A stretch of 64,000 nucleotides of DNA from Streptomyces naganishii JCM 4654 (GTDB taxonomy: Bacteria > Actinomycetota > Actinomycetes > Streptomycetales > Streptomycetaceae): NCBI RefSeq assembly GCF_014650575.1, contig NZ_BMVF01000007.1, positions 248,001 through 312,000 on the forward strand, written 5' to 3'. A program made the translations under genes and the position numbers. The notes under the pieces were generated by a model that saw only the letters and a program-made list of their open reading frames with translations, did not search any database and was not told where the DNA came from. Of this stretch, positions 16,572 to 25,142 are shown in pieces; position 1 is the stretch's first letter; each line of letters starts with the position of its first letter.

Positions 16572-17489
16572 TCACCGGTGCCGGGGCGCGGCCACCTCGG
16601 GCCAGTGCTCCCTCAAGGTGCGCACGGTCTCGGCGATGGCCGGGCGGCGGGCGGCGCCCTTACGCCACAGCGCGTACAGCCGCCGTACGGGCACGGGGTC
16701 GAGCGGCACCTCGACGACCCCCTCGGGCAGCGGGCCGCGGCCCAGCCGCGGGATCAGCGCCACGCCGAGTCCCGCGGCGACCAGAGCCACGAGCGTGGGG
16801 TTCTCCTCGGCCTGGTGGACGACCTCCGGCTCGTGGCCGGCCGCGCGCAGGGTGCGCAGCAGCCAGTCGTGGCAGACCCGCCCCGGCGGCTGGCAGACCC
16901 AGCGCTCGCCGCCCAGCTCCGAGCGCTGCACCCCGCTCCGTCCCGCGAGCCGGTGCCCCACGGGCACCAGCAGGTCGCACAGGTCCTCGCCGATGGCCGC
17001 GTGCTCGACCCCCTCCGGCGCGGGCAGCGGCGCGATGTCCCAGTCGTGCGCGACCGCGAGGTCGACGGCACCCTTGGCGACGAGGCCGACGGACAGGTGG
17101 GGGTCGATCTCGGTGAGCCGTGCGTCCAGGCCGGGGTGGCGCCTGGCCAGGTCCGCGAGGACCGGCGGCAGCAGGCCGCGGGCCGCCGAGGGGAACGCGG
17201 CCACCGTCAGCCGCCCGGCCGGCACCCCGCGCCGCTCCTCCAGCTCGGTCTCGGCCCTCTCCACGATGGCGAGCAACTCACCGGCGGTGGCGACCAGTTG
17301 CCGCGCCTCGTCGGTGAGCCGCACGCCCCGTCCGGCCCGCTCCAGGAGCACGGTCCGCGTCTCGCGCTCCAGCTTGGCGATCTGCTGGGACACGGCCGAG
17401 GAGGTGTAGCCGAGCGCGACGGCGGCCGCCCCGACGCTGCCGTGCACGGAGACGGCGTGCAGGGCACGCAGACGCTGCAGATCGAGCAC
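16572..17489 (-). CDS. LysR-family transcriptional regulator
   Basis: A 305-residue regulator of normal LysR length. The N-terminal winged helix (residues ~1-60) includes SVGAAAVALGYTSSAVSQQI, the recognition helix. The C-terminal co-inducer domain spans ~90-290. The GTG at 17489 is the natural start. It is divergent from the EamA exporter gene with 135 bases between starts, the classic LysR arrangement, so the exporter is the likely target. TGCTTCA occurs twice in that spacer (near 17558 and 17592). The inducer is unknown. Confidence 0.87.
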   Translation of the reverse strand: MLDLQRLRALHAVSVHGSVGAAAVALGYTSSAVSQQIAKLERETRTVLLERAGRGVRLTDEARQLVATAGELLAIVERAETELEERRGVPAGRLTVAAFPSAARGLLPPVLADLARRHPGLDARLTEIDPHLSVGLVAKGAVDLAVAHDWDIAPLPAPEGVEHAAIGEDLCDLLVPVGHRLAGRSGVQRSELGGERWVCQPPGRVCHDWLLRTLRAAGHEPEVVHQAEENPTLVALVAAGLGVALIPRLGRGPLPEGVVEVPLDPVPVRRLYALWRKGAARRPAIAETVRTLREHWPEVAAPRHR

Positions 17490-17624
17490 GAGTGACTCCC
17501 GCCGTTCAAGGGGTCGATGCGTTCATGGCGCCGGTGCCCGCCTGGGACCGGTTAGCGATGCTTCAGGCAACACTCCATCAATCATCGCTGGTGCTTCATG
17601 GTCCGGGGAAGTGATCCTCGACGC

Positions 17625-18551
17625 ATGCGATCAGCCCATGTTCTTCTCGCCGTTCTCGTCGCCGCCGTCTGGGGCGTGAACTTCACCGTCATCGAGGTCG
17701 GCCTCGGCCACTTCCCGCCCCTGCTGTTCTCGGCCCTGCGCTTCCTGGCCGCCGCGCTGCCCGCGGTGCTCTTCGTGGGGCGCCCGAAGGTGCCGTGGCG
17801 GTGGATCGTGGCGGTGGGACTGGTGCTGGGCGTGGCGAAGTTCGGGCTGCTGTTCGTGGGGATGGGCGCGGGGATGCCGGCCGGGCTGTCCTCGCTGGTG
17901 CTCCAGATCCAGGCGGTGTTCACGGCGCTGTTCGCGTGCGTGGCGCTCGGCGAACGGCCTTCGCGGCGGCGCCTCGCGGGCATGGCGGTGGCCCTCGCCG
18001 GCATCGCCGTGGCCGCCGTAGACGAGGGCGCCTCGGGCCCGCTGGGCGCCTTCGCCCTGGTCGTCGCGGCGGCGGCCTGCTGGGGCGTGTCCAACGTCCT
18101 GACCCGCAAGGCGGCGCCCCCGGACGCGCTGAACTTCATGGTCTGGGTGAGCACGGTCCCCGTGCTGCCCCTGCTCGCCCTGTCCCTCCTCCTGGAGGGC
18201 CCCTCGCGCGACCTGGCCGCCCTGCGCGCCCTGGACTGGCAGGGCGCGGGCACGGTCCTCTACGTCGCCTGGGTCACCACGGTGTTCGGCTTCGGCGCCT
18301 GGGGATGGCTCCTGCGCAACCACCCGGCGTCCACGGTCGCCCCGTTCTCCCTCCTCGTCCCGGTCTTCGGCATGACGTCCGCCACCCTCCTCCTCGGCGA
18401 GCCCATCACCCCGCTGCGCTGGTGCGCGGCCGCACTCCTGGTGTGCGGAGTGGCCCTGACGTCCCTGCCCCAGGGCCGCCCGTCCCCCGAGCCCCGGCTC
18501 AGCCCGCGACGGCTACGGCAAGAGCCGCTGCCCCTGCCGCCCCGCAGGTGA
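17625..18551 (+). CDS. EamA/RhaT-family (DMT) exporter
   Basis: An inner-membrane transporter of 308 residues with ten hydrophobic segments arranged as two EamA repeats (~5-130 and ~145-280). The first repeat starts with LVAAVWGVNFTVIEVGL. The ATG at 17625 is chosen with GGGGAAG upstream, although the 13-base spacing is long; the ATG at 17598 has no ribosome site. Family members export amino acids or other metabolites. The divergent LysR gene makes it a regulated exporter. Its last 53 bases overlap the 3' end of the convergent membrane-protein gene. Confidence 0.85.
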   Translation: MRSAHVLLAVLVAAVWGVNFTVIEVGLGHFPPLLFSALRFLAAALPAVLFVGRPKVPWRWIVAVGLVLGVAKFGLLFVGMGAGMPAGLSSLVLQIQAVFTALFACVALGERPSRRRLAGMAVALAGIAVAAVDEGASGPLGAFALVVAAAACWGVSNVLTRKAAPPDALNFMVWVSTVPVLPLLALSLLLEGPSRDLAALRALDWQGAGTVLYVAWVTTVFGFGAWGWLLRNHPASTVAPFSLLVPVFGMTSATLLLGEPITPLRWCAAALLVCGVALTSLPQGRPSPEPRLSPRRLRQEPLPLPPRR

Positions 18552-19083
18552 CCAGACACCCCAGAGAGACCCGCATGACGTTGCGGACCCACGCGGGAGC
18601 GTCCGGATCGCCGGGACGGAACGGCCGTCCGAAACGGAGCGGGGGCAGGGCGCAGGTGAGGAGACACCCTCCGAGGAAGAACCCGCACAGCCAGCCGAGG
18701 ACGTAGCCCGGCTTCGCGACGTAGTAGTCGCCCGACGCGGCCCGGGTGACGGGCACCGGCGCGTCCCCGTCACCACCGTCGTCGAGACGGACGTGACTGT
18801 CCGTCACCTTGCCGTCGTCCGACCGGAAGGTGCCCTGCCACACGGTGTGCGTGTGGTAGCCACCCCGCCCACCGTCGAGCACCTGCTCGGGGTACTCCGC
18901 GTAGAAGCGGCCGGGGGTACCCACCAGCGCGGTGGCGTAGGCGAACTCGGCGCCCGAGGCGAGCAGGAGGGCCAGACCGATCACCAACGCGAAGACGCCG
19001 CCCATACGGGCTCGGGGTTTGCGAGTGTACGCACGGCCCGCCCGCTCCCTGACGGGCGTACGCGGGGTCCTGCCGGAACTCAC
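18499..19083 (-). CDS. Membrane protein, last gene of the WXG cassette
   Basis: A 194-residue protein with about three membrane segments: one near residue 35 (FALVIGLALLLASGAEF), one near 130 (GWLCGFFLGGCLLTCAL), and a C-terminal one (SLGCLVTCGAAGAAALAV). An extracellular loop of about 75 residues lies between the first two and recalls DUF3592-type proteins. The GTG at 19083 overlaps the previous stop as GTGA; an ATG at 19098 in frame would overlap more. The coupling makes it part of the cassette that encodes a putative secreted WXG protein. An immunity or anchoring role is possible but unproven. Confidence 0.72.
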   Translation of the reverse strand: MSSGRTPRTPVRERAGRAYTRKPRARMGGVFALVIGLALLLASGAEFAYATALVGTPGRFYAEYPEQVLDGGRGGYHTHTVWQGTFRSDDGKVTDSHVRLDDGGDGDAPVPVTRAASGDYYVAKPGYVLGWLCGFFLGGCLLTCALPPLRFGRPFRPGDPDAPAWVRNVMRVSLGCLVTCGAAGAAALAVAVAG

Positions 19084-19580
19084 CGCCGCTCCATCCACCG
19101 GCGGGCGCCGACCTCGCTGGGGTACTCGCGGACGGTGAGCCAGGCGGTCAGCCAGCCGACGGCGTAGGCGGCGAGCGCCGGCACGACGGGCGCGGCGAGC
19201 ACGGCGAGCCCGCGGCCGAGGGCGACCAGACCCGGGGCCCGGCCGCTCTGATCACGCCGCGCTAGCCTGCTCTGAAGGGGAGTGGGCGGGTTGCGGAGCT
19301 GTTCGCGGTGTCCCCGGCGCTGCTGGACCCACCCCCAGACCAGGACCGCGCAGGCCGCGATCGCCTGGACCGTGTCCCACACGACACGCACGCCCGGCGG
19401 CAGCACCTCGCGGAAGCCCATGTAGAAGGCGAGCGCGAACGCACAGGTCATGCCCATCACGACGAGCAACCCGACGGCGGTGCGCATGCGGCGCAACCAG
19501 TAGGGGACCCCGCGGTCGTACCACGTCGTGCCGAGTCTCGGCAGCGCGGGGATCTCGACGCGGGGCGCCGGGGCCGGCAT
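19080..19580 (-). CDS. Membrane protein of the WXG cassette
   Basis: A 166-residue protein with three predicted membrane segments (~32-55, ~65-85, ~125-150) and short basic loops. The ATG at 19580 lies one base after the stop of the WXG protein gene, and its own stop overlaps the GTG of the next gene. Such strict coupling to a putative toxin-like substrate is a common layout for immunity proteins, but no immunity family is recognised. Confidence 0.72.
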   Translation of the reverse strand: MPAPAPRVEIPALPRLGTTWYDRGVPYWLRRMRTAVGLLVVMGMTCAFALAFYMGFREVLPPGVRVVWDTVQAIAACAVLVWGWVQQRRGHREQLRNPPTPLQSRLARRDQSGRAPGLVALGRGLAVLAAPVVPALAAYAVGWLTAWLTVREYPSEVGARRWMERR

Positions 19581-19581
19581 C

Positions 19582-20859
19582 TCAGAAGACGCTCGTGATG
19601 CCATGCCAGACCTCCTTGCCCAACCTCTTGATGTCACCCGTCGTCTCCGCCGCGACGTGCTTGCCGCCGACCAGAACACCGTCGACCACGCCGTGGTCAT
19701 GGATGTCCTCGCTCCAGTGCTCGTGCAGGGCGTGGTCGACGACGCTGGTCGAAACGACCGCCACTCCTACGCCGACCACCGCCACGGCGGCCGCGGGCGC
19801 CGCCTCGGGCAGCACGGCGGCCGCGAGCGCACCGGCGGCCAGACCCCCGAGGTTGGCACCCTCGTCGACGGCGACGGAGTGCTGCCAGGACCAGCCCTTG
19901 TCGTGGTCGTCGGACGCTTCGAGCAGCCCGCAGGTGCCGGCGGCGGCGACGTCCAGAACCGGGAGTTCCTTGAGGAAGTCGGGCAGCTTCTCCAGGGCCT
20001 TGCCCGCGCGCAGCGCGTCCGCGGCGTCGGCGAGCTTGACGTTCAGCGCACGGTCGTACGGCAGTTTCGTACTGCCGTGGTCGGCGCGGGCGATGTCCTC
20101 CTCCAGGGACCGGACCTGCGCCACCGCGTCACGGTAGGCGCCCTTGGCCGGAAGATCGTCCGGCAGAGCCCGCCCGGCCTTCTGGAAGGCCTTCCGTTCC
20201 GCCCTCAGCTCCTTCTTCGCGGCCCGCTCCTCGGCCCTGGCCTCGTCGATCAGCCCGCGGGCCTTCCTGCCCGAGGCCCTGGCGTCCTCGGCGTCGTAGG
20301 CGTAAAGGCCCCGCAGGGCGTCGGCCAGCGTCACCTTGTCGCCGGTCGACACCGGTGCCGTGACCTGCGCGTACAGGCCCCGCAGTTTGTCCGCGGCCAG
20401 GAGGCGGGCGTGCTGGGCCGTGTGCAGGATCTCGTCGCGGGCCTTGGCGTACTCGGCCATCGCGGCGATCGTCCTGTGGTCGTCCGCGCTGGGCGGGTCC
20501 GCCGTGAGCAGCTGGAGCGGGACGCCCTTGTCGCCCGTGGGCACGCCCTTGCGCCGGGCGACGTGCTCGGCGTTCTGCAGCGCGGTCTCGCACGCGGACA
20601 GCGCGTCGGCGAGGTCGCCGATGATGCCGCCCGCGTCGTGCACGAGGTTCGCGAACGCACCCGCCGTCAGCGCGTCCTCGCTCCAGCGCCCCCGGAAGCT
20701 GTCGGCCGACTCGCCCTTCCAGTGCGCGTCCGTCACCAGGTGCTCGACGGCCGTGCTGACCGGCCGGACGACCTCCTCCAGCTTCGACTTGGCGTTCTTG
20801 TACGTGTCGGCCATCGTGCGCAGCCCGCCGATGTCACCGCCGACCCAGCTGTCGCCCAT
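19582..20859 (-). CDS. Putative type VII-secreted WXG-domain protein with hydrophobic C-terminus
   Basis: A 425-residue protein. Residues ~1-105 form an ESX/WXG100-like helical hairpin, with the W-x-G turn as HWKGESADSF (~46-55). This N-terminus resembles the signal domain of putative type VII-secreted proteins in actinobacteria. A charged, probably coiled-coil region (~130-250, rich in KARDE, EERAAKKELRAERKAF) follows. The C-terminus (~335-385) is an Ala/Gly/Val-rich hydrophobic stretch with two helices and ends in an amphipathic tail (KRLGKEVWHGI). This is the layout of an LXG-like effector with a pore-forming or membrane-active end. Start and stop overlap both neighbours. No ESX secretion ATPase is in the window, so the machine must lie elsewhere. 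Confidence 0.75.
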   Translation of the reverse strand: MGDSWVGGDIGGLRTMADTYKNAKSKLEEVVRPVSTAVEHLVTDAHWKGESADSFRGRWSEDALTAGAFANLVHDAGGIIGDLADALSACETALQNAEHVARRKGVPTGDKGVPLQLLTADPPSADDHRTIAAMAEYAKARDEILHTAQHARLLAADKLRGLYAQVTAPVSTGDKVTLADALRGLYAYDAEDARASGRKARGLIDEARAEERAAKKELRAERKAFQKAGRALPDDLPAKGAYRDAVAQVRSLEEDIARADHGSTKLPYDRALNVKLADAADALRAGKALEKLPDFLKELPVLDVAAAGTCGLLEASDDHDKGWSWQHSVAVDEGANLGGLAAGALAAAVLPEAAPAAAVAVVGVGVAVVSTSVVDHALHEHWSEDIHDHGVVDGVLVGGKHVAAETTGDIKRLGKEVWHGITSVF

Positions 20860-21164
20860 CAGTTCCCGCCCTCCGGCATCAGGTCGTCGAAGAGCCCGTG
20901 CACGTCGATGTCGTGCCGCTGGAAGGCGTCCCGCGACTTCGCGACCAGGTCCCCGTGGTCGTCCAGCCGGTCGGCGAACCCGCAGTGCAGCGCGGAGATG
21001 AGGAGGGCCACCTCCCTCAGCGCCGCGTCCAGCCCGGCGTCGCCGCCACTGGCGCCCGGCGGCGACAGGGAAGGCCCCAACTCACGGTAGGCGCGCGCCT
21101 GTTCATGGAGCGTCCTGGCCAGCGAGGTCAGGTCGCCCATGACCGCCTTGAAGTCGGCCGGCAT
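20859..21164 (-). CDS. Small ESX-like helical partner protein
   Basis: A 101-residue protein of the size and helix-turn-helix layout of ESAT-6/WXG100 proteins. It has two long helices (~5-30 and ~48-90) joined by a Gly/Pro/Ser-rich turn (LSPPGASGGDAG). The canonical W-x-G is absent. It resembles the DUF6317-type proteins often found beside type VII substrates; that name is from memory. It overlaps both neighbours by TGATG junctions, so it is likely made in fixed ratio with the larger WXG protein and may be its chaperone or co-secreted partner. Confidence 0.7.
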   Translation of the reverse strand: MPADFKAVMGDLTSLARTLHEQARAYRELGPSLSPPGASGGDAGLDAALREVALLISALHCGFADRLDDHGDLVAKSRDAFQRHDIDVHGLFDDLMPEGGN

Positions 21165-21679
21165 CAGCGCACCTCCCGTGCGTAGGAGGCCAGGTCCTCC
21201 GGCCGCCAGTTGTACTGCCCGCCGGCGACCCGGGGATCGAGCAGGACCGTCACCCCGTGCTCGCGCATGCCCTCGGCCAGCGGTCCGATCGAGGCCGCGA
21301 TCCACGGCTGCGCCTCACCGAGGGCGGCGACCAGCCGGGCCGGGGTGGTGAAGGCGAAGGCCACCGTCCCGGCCGTGGGGTGGGCGAAGAGTTCGTACGC
21401 CACGAAGGGCACGCGCCCGGCTCGCCCCTCGGCGTCGACGGCTTCGACGTAGCGCGGGTGTGCGGGCACCAGCACCGGTGTGTGGTACGGGGGAACGCCG
21501 GGCTTCGGGCCGGGTCGCGCGTCCTCCTCCGTCCGCGCGGGCGGCGCGTCCTCGGCGTAGTCGAGAAGCCGGGAGCGGGGGGTGTGCGGTGCGTCCTCGG
21601 GGGCGGTGGCGGCCGGTTCGGGGCCGTCCGTGTGCGGTCCGGCGTAGTCGAGAATGCGCGACCGTATCGGTCCATCCAC
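21164..21679 (-). CDS. SseB/SAV_915-like protein, first gene of the WXG cassette
   Basis: A 171-residue cytosolic protein. The first ~60 residues are Pro/Asp-rich and contain two copies of a short motif, SRILDYAG and SRLLDYAE. The C-terminal ~110 residues (from PVLVPAHPRY) resemble the SseB-type domain with a segment ALGEAQPW. Such proteins are common next to ESX substrates in Streptomyces, with unknown function. The GTG at 21679 is chosen because GGGGGAG lies seven bases upstream; longer in-frame starts reach into poorly coding sequence. Its stop overlaps the start of the ESX-like gene as TGATG, so it opens the five-gene cassette. Confidence 0.7.
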   Translation of the reverse strand: MDGPIRSRILDYAGPHTDGPEPAATAPEDAPHTPRSRLLDYAEDAPPARTEEDARPGPKPGVPPYHTPVLVPAHPRYVEAVDAEGRAGRVPFVAYELFAHPTAGTVAFAFTTPARLVAALGEAQPWIAASIGPLAEGMREHGVTVLLDPRVAGGQYNWRPEDLASYAREVR

Positions 21680-21879
21680 CGCCGGACTCCCCCTGCTCCT
21701 CCTGATCACCACCCACCGGGCCCTGCCACAGTAGCCAGCCCTCACGGGCGCAAATCCGGGCATGTCCGGGCGGCCCGGCGGTCGCATGCGCAATGCTTAC
21801 GGTCGTTTGGGCGTCGGGAGGAAAGCCCTTGACCCGACGATGACTTCACCGTCGGACCCCACCGCAGGGCCCCGCCGTC

Positions 21880-21929
21880 GGATCCCGAAGTCGGGTCTCG
21901 CCGCTGGATCCCGAAGTCGGGTCCCGCCG
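21880..21929. repeat. 24-base direct repeat, two copies
   Basis: Copies at 21880-21903 and 21906-21929 (core GGATCCCGAAGTCGGGTC) differ at one position and have a 26-base period; a decayed third relative lies just upstream (from about 21845). Each copy contains an internal inverted pair, CCCGA/TCGGG. The array ends at the 3' end of the sugar isomerase-like gene. Confidence 0.75.
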
Positions 21930-22730
21930 TCAGGCCGCGTCGTTCAGGAGGCGGGAGAGGTGGTCGCGGCCGGGGCCGAGCAGATCCGGCAGCGGGGCCG
22001 CGGACTCGTACCACCGTTTCTCGTACTCCCAGCACAGCCAGCCGTCCCAGCCGCCCTGGCACAGGACGTCGACGCACTCGGCGAGGGGCAGCACCCCGGA
22101 GCCGAGCGGCAGCGGAGTGGTGTCGTCGGGCGCGGCGATGTCCTTGACCTGGACGTATCCGAGATGCGGCGACAGGGCGGCGTACGTGTCCTGCGGCTGC
22201 TCGCCGCCCAGCCAGGTGTGCATCACGTCCCACAGCGCGCCCGCCCGGCGGTGCCCCACCAGGCCCAGGACGCGCATCGCGTCCGCGCCCGTGCGGTGCG
22301 AGTCGTGGGTCTCCAGCAGTACGCGCACACCGAGGTCCGCCGCGTGCTCGGCGGCCGTGCCAAGGCGCCGGGCCGCCGTAGCGTCGGCCTCCTCGCGCGG
22401 CAGGTCCGGGTCGCCGCCGGGGAAGACCCGTACGAAGGGAGCGCACAAGTCGGCTGCCAGACCGAGGAGTTCTCGGACCTCATTGAGAACGGGCGCGTCC
22501 TCTCCGGGGGCCGCGACCCGCGCGTACCCCGCCACGCACAGGACTTCGACTCCGGCCGCCTCGAACTCGGCCGCCACCCGGTGCCGTTCGGCCCGGTCCA
22601 GGCCCGGATGGACGGGTTCCTCGGGGTGCGCGCGCAGTTCGACGCCGTGGTAGCCGTGCGCGGCCGCGAGACGCGCCACGTCCGGTACGGGCAGGCCGGG
22701 GACACCGAGGGTGGAGAACGCCAGCTTCAT
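21930..22730 (-). CDS. Sugar phosphate isomerase/epimerase-like TIM-barrel protein
   Basis: A 266-residue protein of the xylose isomerase-like TIM-barrel (AP endonuclease family 2) fold. Its typical start is KLAFSTLGVPG, and metal ligand candidates lie in LLETHDSH (~residue 140), ALWDVMH (~166), QVKDI (~195) and CWEYE (~236). The ATG at 22730 is the natural start of the conserved domain. The substrate is unknown; members act on ketoses, inosose or deoxy-sugars. It follows the MarR-GNAT gene by 11 bases and may be co-transcribed. Confidence 0.8.
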   Translation of the reverse strand: MKLAFSTLGVPGLPVPDVARLAAAHGYHGVELRAHPEEPVHPGLDRAERHRVAAEFEAAGVEVLCVAGYARVAAPGEDAPVLNEVRELLGLAADLCAPFVRVFPGGDPDLPREEADATAARRLGTAAEHAADLGVRVLLETHDSHRTGADAMRVLGLVGHRRAGALWDVMHTWLGGEQPQDTYAALSPHLGYVQVKDIAAPDDTTPLPLGSGVLPLAECVDVLCQGGWDGWLCWEYEKRWYESAAPLPDLLGPGRDHLSRLLNDAA

Positions 22731-22741
22731 ACCCCTCGACC

Positions 22742-23710
22742 CTACTCGTCGTACGTACCCTCCGCCCCCGCCCGCCGCCGTCCGGGCGTCGCGCGCAGGT
22801 CGAGCCGCCAGTCCTGGCCCACCAGGTCCTGGCCGAAGGAACGGTGGGGCCGCTCGTCCACCAGCGAGAAGCCGTGCCGCAGGTAGACCGTCCGGGCCGC
22901 GGCGAGCACGGAGTTCGTCCACAGGACCAGGTCCCGGTAGCCGGCCTCGCGCGCGAAGTCCACGACCGCCCGCACCAGCCGGTCGCCGATGCCGAGGCCG
23001 CGCGCCTCGGGCTCGACGAGCAGCAGCCGCAGCCGGGCGGTGGCCGGCGCCTCGTCCCGTACGCACATCACGCAGCCCACCGGACGTCCGTCGAGCTCGG
23101 CGATCCACACCCGCTCCAGGTGCGGGTCGTGGTCCCCGGCGAAGTCCGCGACGATGCGCGCCACCAGCCCCTCGTAGTCGGGGTTCCAGCCGAACTCGGC
23201 CGCGTAGACGGCGGCGTTGCGCTGCACGATCCACCCGAGGTCGCCGGGGACCGTGTCACGCAGCAGCACGTCCTCGGAGCGGGGCGGGCGGCGGGCGGTC
23301 AGCACCTCGCGCACGGTGCGCATGGCCTCCGCGAGGCGGGGGCGGTCCCCGGGCGGCACGGAGGCGAGCAGGCGGCCGACGGTCTCGCGCGCCCGCTCGT
23401 CGAGCAGGTGGGCGGCGTCCCGCCCGCGCGGGGTCAGGGTGACGCGCCGGCGCCGGGGGTCCTTCTCGGACGGCGCCCGCTCGACCAGCCCGTCCCGCTC
23501 GAACCGGTTGAGGATCCGGCTCAGGTACCCCGCGTCGAGGGACAGCCGGCCCCGCAGGTCGGCCGCGTCGGTGCGCGCCGAGTGCGCGAGCTCGTACAGC
23601 ACGCGTGACTCGGTGAGGGTGTACGGGGCGTAGAGGTGGCGGCCGTAGTCGAGCGCGCCGACGACGTTGGTGTAGAAGCGGTTGAAGGCGCGGACGTCCT
23701 GCACGGTCAT
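22742..23710 (-). CDS. MarR-type regulator fused to a GNAT acetyltransferase
   Basis: A 322-residue bifunctional protein. Residues ~1-140 form a MarR winged helix with recognition segment SLDAGYLSRILNRFERDGLV and wing DPRRRRVTLT. Residues ~150-300 form a GNAT domain with the acetyl-CoA loop as EARGLGIGDRLV (~240) and the C-terminal YLRHGF. Such fusions are known across bacteria. The acetyl acceptor could be a small molecule sensed by the protein or a protein partner. Autoregulation is common for MarR proteins but no operator was pinned down. Confidence 0.87.
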   Translation of the reverse strand: MTVQDVRAFNRFYTNVVGALDYGRHLYAPYTLTESRVLYELAHSARTDAADLRGRLSLDAGYLSRILNRFERDGLVERAPSEKDPRRRRVTLTPRGRDAAHLLDERARETVGRLLASVPPGDRPRLAEAMRTVREVLTARRPPRSEDVLLRDTVPGDLGWIVQRNAAVYAAEFGWNPDYEGLVARIVADFAGDHDPHLERVWIAELDGRPVGCVMCVRDEAPATARLRLLLVEPEARGLGIGDRLVRAVVDFAREAGYRDLVLWTNSVLAAARTVYLRHGFSLVDERPHRSFGQDLVGQDWRLDLRATPGRRRAGAEGTYDE

Positions 23711-23874
23711 GGTCGGCCTCCGGGGAGGGTCGGCCGCGACGCCCTGTCCGCCGGGAGCGGTACCGGTCGCGGGCGGGCGCCGCGATGTCTGACTCAGTCA
23801 GAGAAACCTTGCTACGAGGCTAGCCCCGCGAACCCTCCACCGTCCACGGTCGTACCCCCCTCGCGAGCGGCCGT

Positions 23875-24924
23875 TCACTGGACCCGCGGCACCCCCGAGG
23901 ACCCTCGGACCATGAGTTCGCCCCGTACCGTCGCGATCCCCCCGGGAGGCGGCTCCTCGCGGCCCATGGCGATACGGCCGGCGCGGGCGCCCGCCTCGGC
24001 CAGCGGGAGCCGGACGGTCGTCAGGGACGGCACCGCGTCGATGCTGAAGGGCAGGTCGTCGAAGCCGGCGACGGAGATGTCCCCGGGGACGCGCAGCCCC
24101 GACTCGCGCAGGGCCGCGCAGGCGCCGAGCGCGACGGAGTCGTTGGCGGCGACGATCGCGGTCAGGTCCGGGTCGCGTCGCAGCAGTTCCAGCGCGGCCT
24201 CGTACCCCGAGCGGCGGTCGTAGTGCCCGTGCACCGTGCGCCGCGGGTCGTCCTCGACGCCCGCGGCGGCCAGCGCCTCGCGGTGTCCCTCCAGGCGGTG
24301 GCGGGTGGTCGTGTGCTCCCGGGGGCCGGCGATGCAGCCGAGCCGCCGGTGGCCGAGGCCGATCAGGTGCTCGGTCAACTGCCGCGCCCCGCCCCGGTTG
24401 TCGAAGGCCAGGGCTATGGCCCGGGTGTCGGGCGTGGGCGCCCGCCCGCACAGCACCACCCGCGTCCCGGCCTCCGTCAGCTTGCGCAGCTTCGCGGCGA
24501 CCGCCTCCGCGTGCGGCTCGTTCTCCACCGCCCCGCCGGTGAGCACCACGGCCGCGGCCCGCTGCCGCTGCAGCAGCGTGAGGTAGGTCAGCTCGCGCTC
24601 GGGCGAGCCGCCCGTGTTGCAGACCACCGCCAGCCGTTCTCCGCCCGCCCGGCCGCCGGGCCCGCCGATTTCCGACTGGATCGCGCTCGCCATGATCCCG
24701 AAGAAGGGGTCGGCGATGTCGTTGACGAGGATGCCGACCAGGTCGGAGGTGGCGGCGGCGAGCGCGCTGGCGGGCCCGTTGAGGACGTAGTCCAGCTCGT
24801 CGACCGCCTTGAGCACCCGCTCCCGGGTGGAGGCGGCCACCGGGTAGTTGCCGTTCAGCACGCGCGACACCGTCGCGGGCGAGACCTGGGCGCGGGCCGC
24901 CACGTCCGCCAGGGTCACCGTCAT
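23875..24924 (-). CDS. LacI-family transcriptional regulator
   Basis: A 349-residue LacI regulator. The N-terminal helix-turn-helix and hinge are canonical: TLADVAARAQVSPATVSRVLNG, and ALAAATSDLVG at the hinge exit. The sugar-binding domain spans ~65-345 (signature GDISVAGFDD at ~275). The ATG at 24924 has GGAGG eight bases upstream. It is divergent from the oxidoreductase/DUF993/TIM-barrel operon, so it probably represses that operon and responds to a sugar-like pathway metabolite. The shared 385-base spacer holds a promoter and a half-conserved LacI-type site (25091-25142). Confidence 0.9.
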   Translation of the reverse strand: MTVTLADVAARAQVSPATVSRVLNGNYPVAASTRERVLKAVDELDYVLNGPASALAAATSDLVGILVNDIADPFFGIMASAIQSEIGGPGGRAGGERLAVVCNTGGSPERELTYLTLLQRQRAAAVVLTGGAVENEPHAEAVAAKLRKLTEAGTRVVLCGRAPTPDTRAIALAFDNRGGARQLTEHLIGLGHRRLGCIAGPREHTTTRHRLEGHREALAAAGVEDDPRRTVHGHYDRRSGYEAALELLRRDPDLTAIVAANDSVALGACAALRESGLRVPGDISVAGFDDLPFSIDAVPSLTTVRLPLAEAGARAGRIAMGREEPPPGGIATVRGELMVRGSSGVPRVQ

Positions 24925-25090
24925 CTCGTCGTCCTCCGGTCGCGCATGTCGTCGTCGTACGTGAGCAGCCGTGCCGGGCGGGCCCCGCCGCAGGTCGCGC
25001 AGGTGTTCCGCCGGTCGCGCTGTCGTGCCGACCTTACGGCCACCGGCCCTGCTTGTTCGCCCCCTCGAACAACACGGTACGGACGCGCTC

Positions 25091-25142
25091 TTGTCCCGGC
25101 CGCCGCGCAGGGCTAGCTTCTGAGCGCATAGAAAGCGGTTGC
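25091..25142 (+). promoter_or_regulatory. Promoter with LacI-type site before the DUF993 operon
   Basis: TTGTCC (25091-25096), a 17-base spacer and TAGCTT (25114-25119) form a fair vegetative-type promoter reading toward the operon. GAAAGCGGTTGC at 25131-25142 resembles half of the LacI-family consensus with central CG and would lie just after the transcription start. The remaining spacer (to 25309) shows no gene. Function is inferred. Confidence 0.5.

Noticed and set aside
14303..17116. Plus-strand frame of over 900 codons opposite the GH3 and LysR genes
   Set aside because: Low-complexity shadow of two well-supported minus-strand genes.
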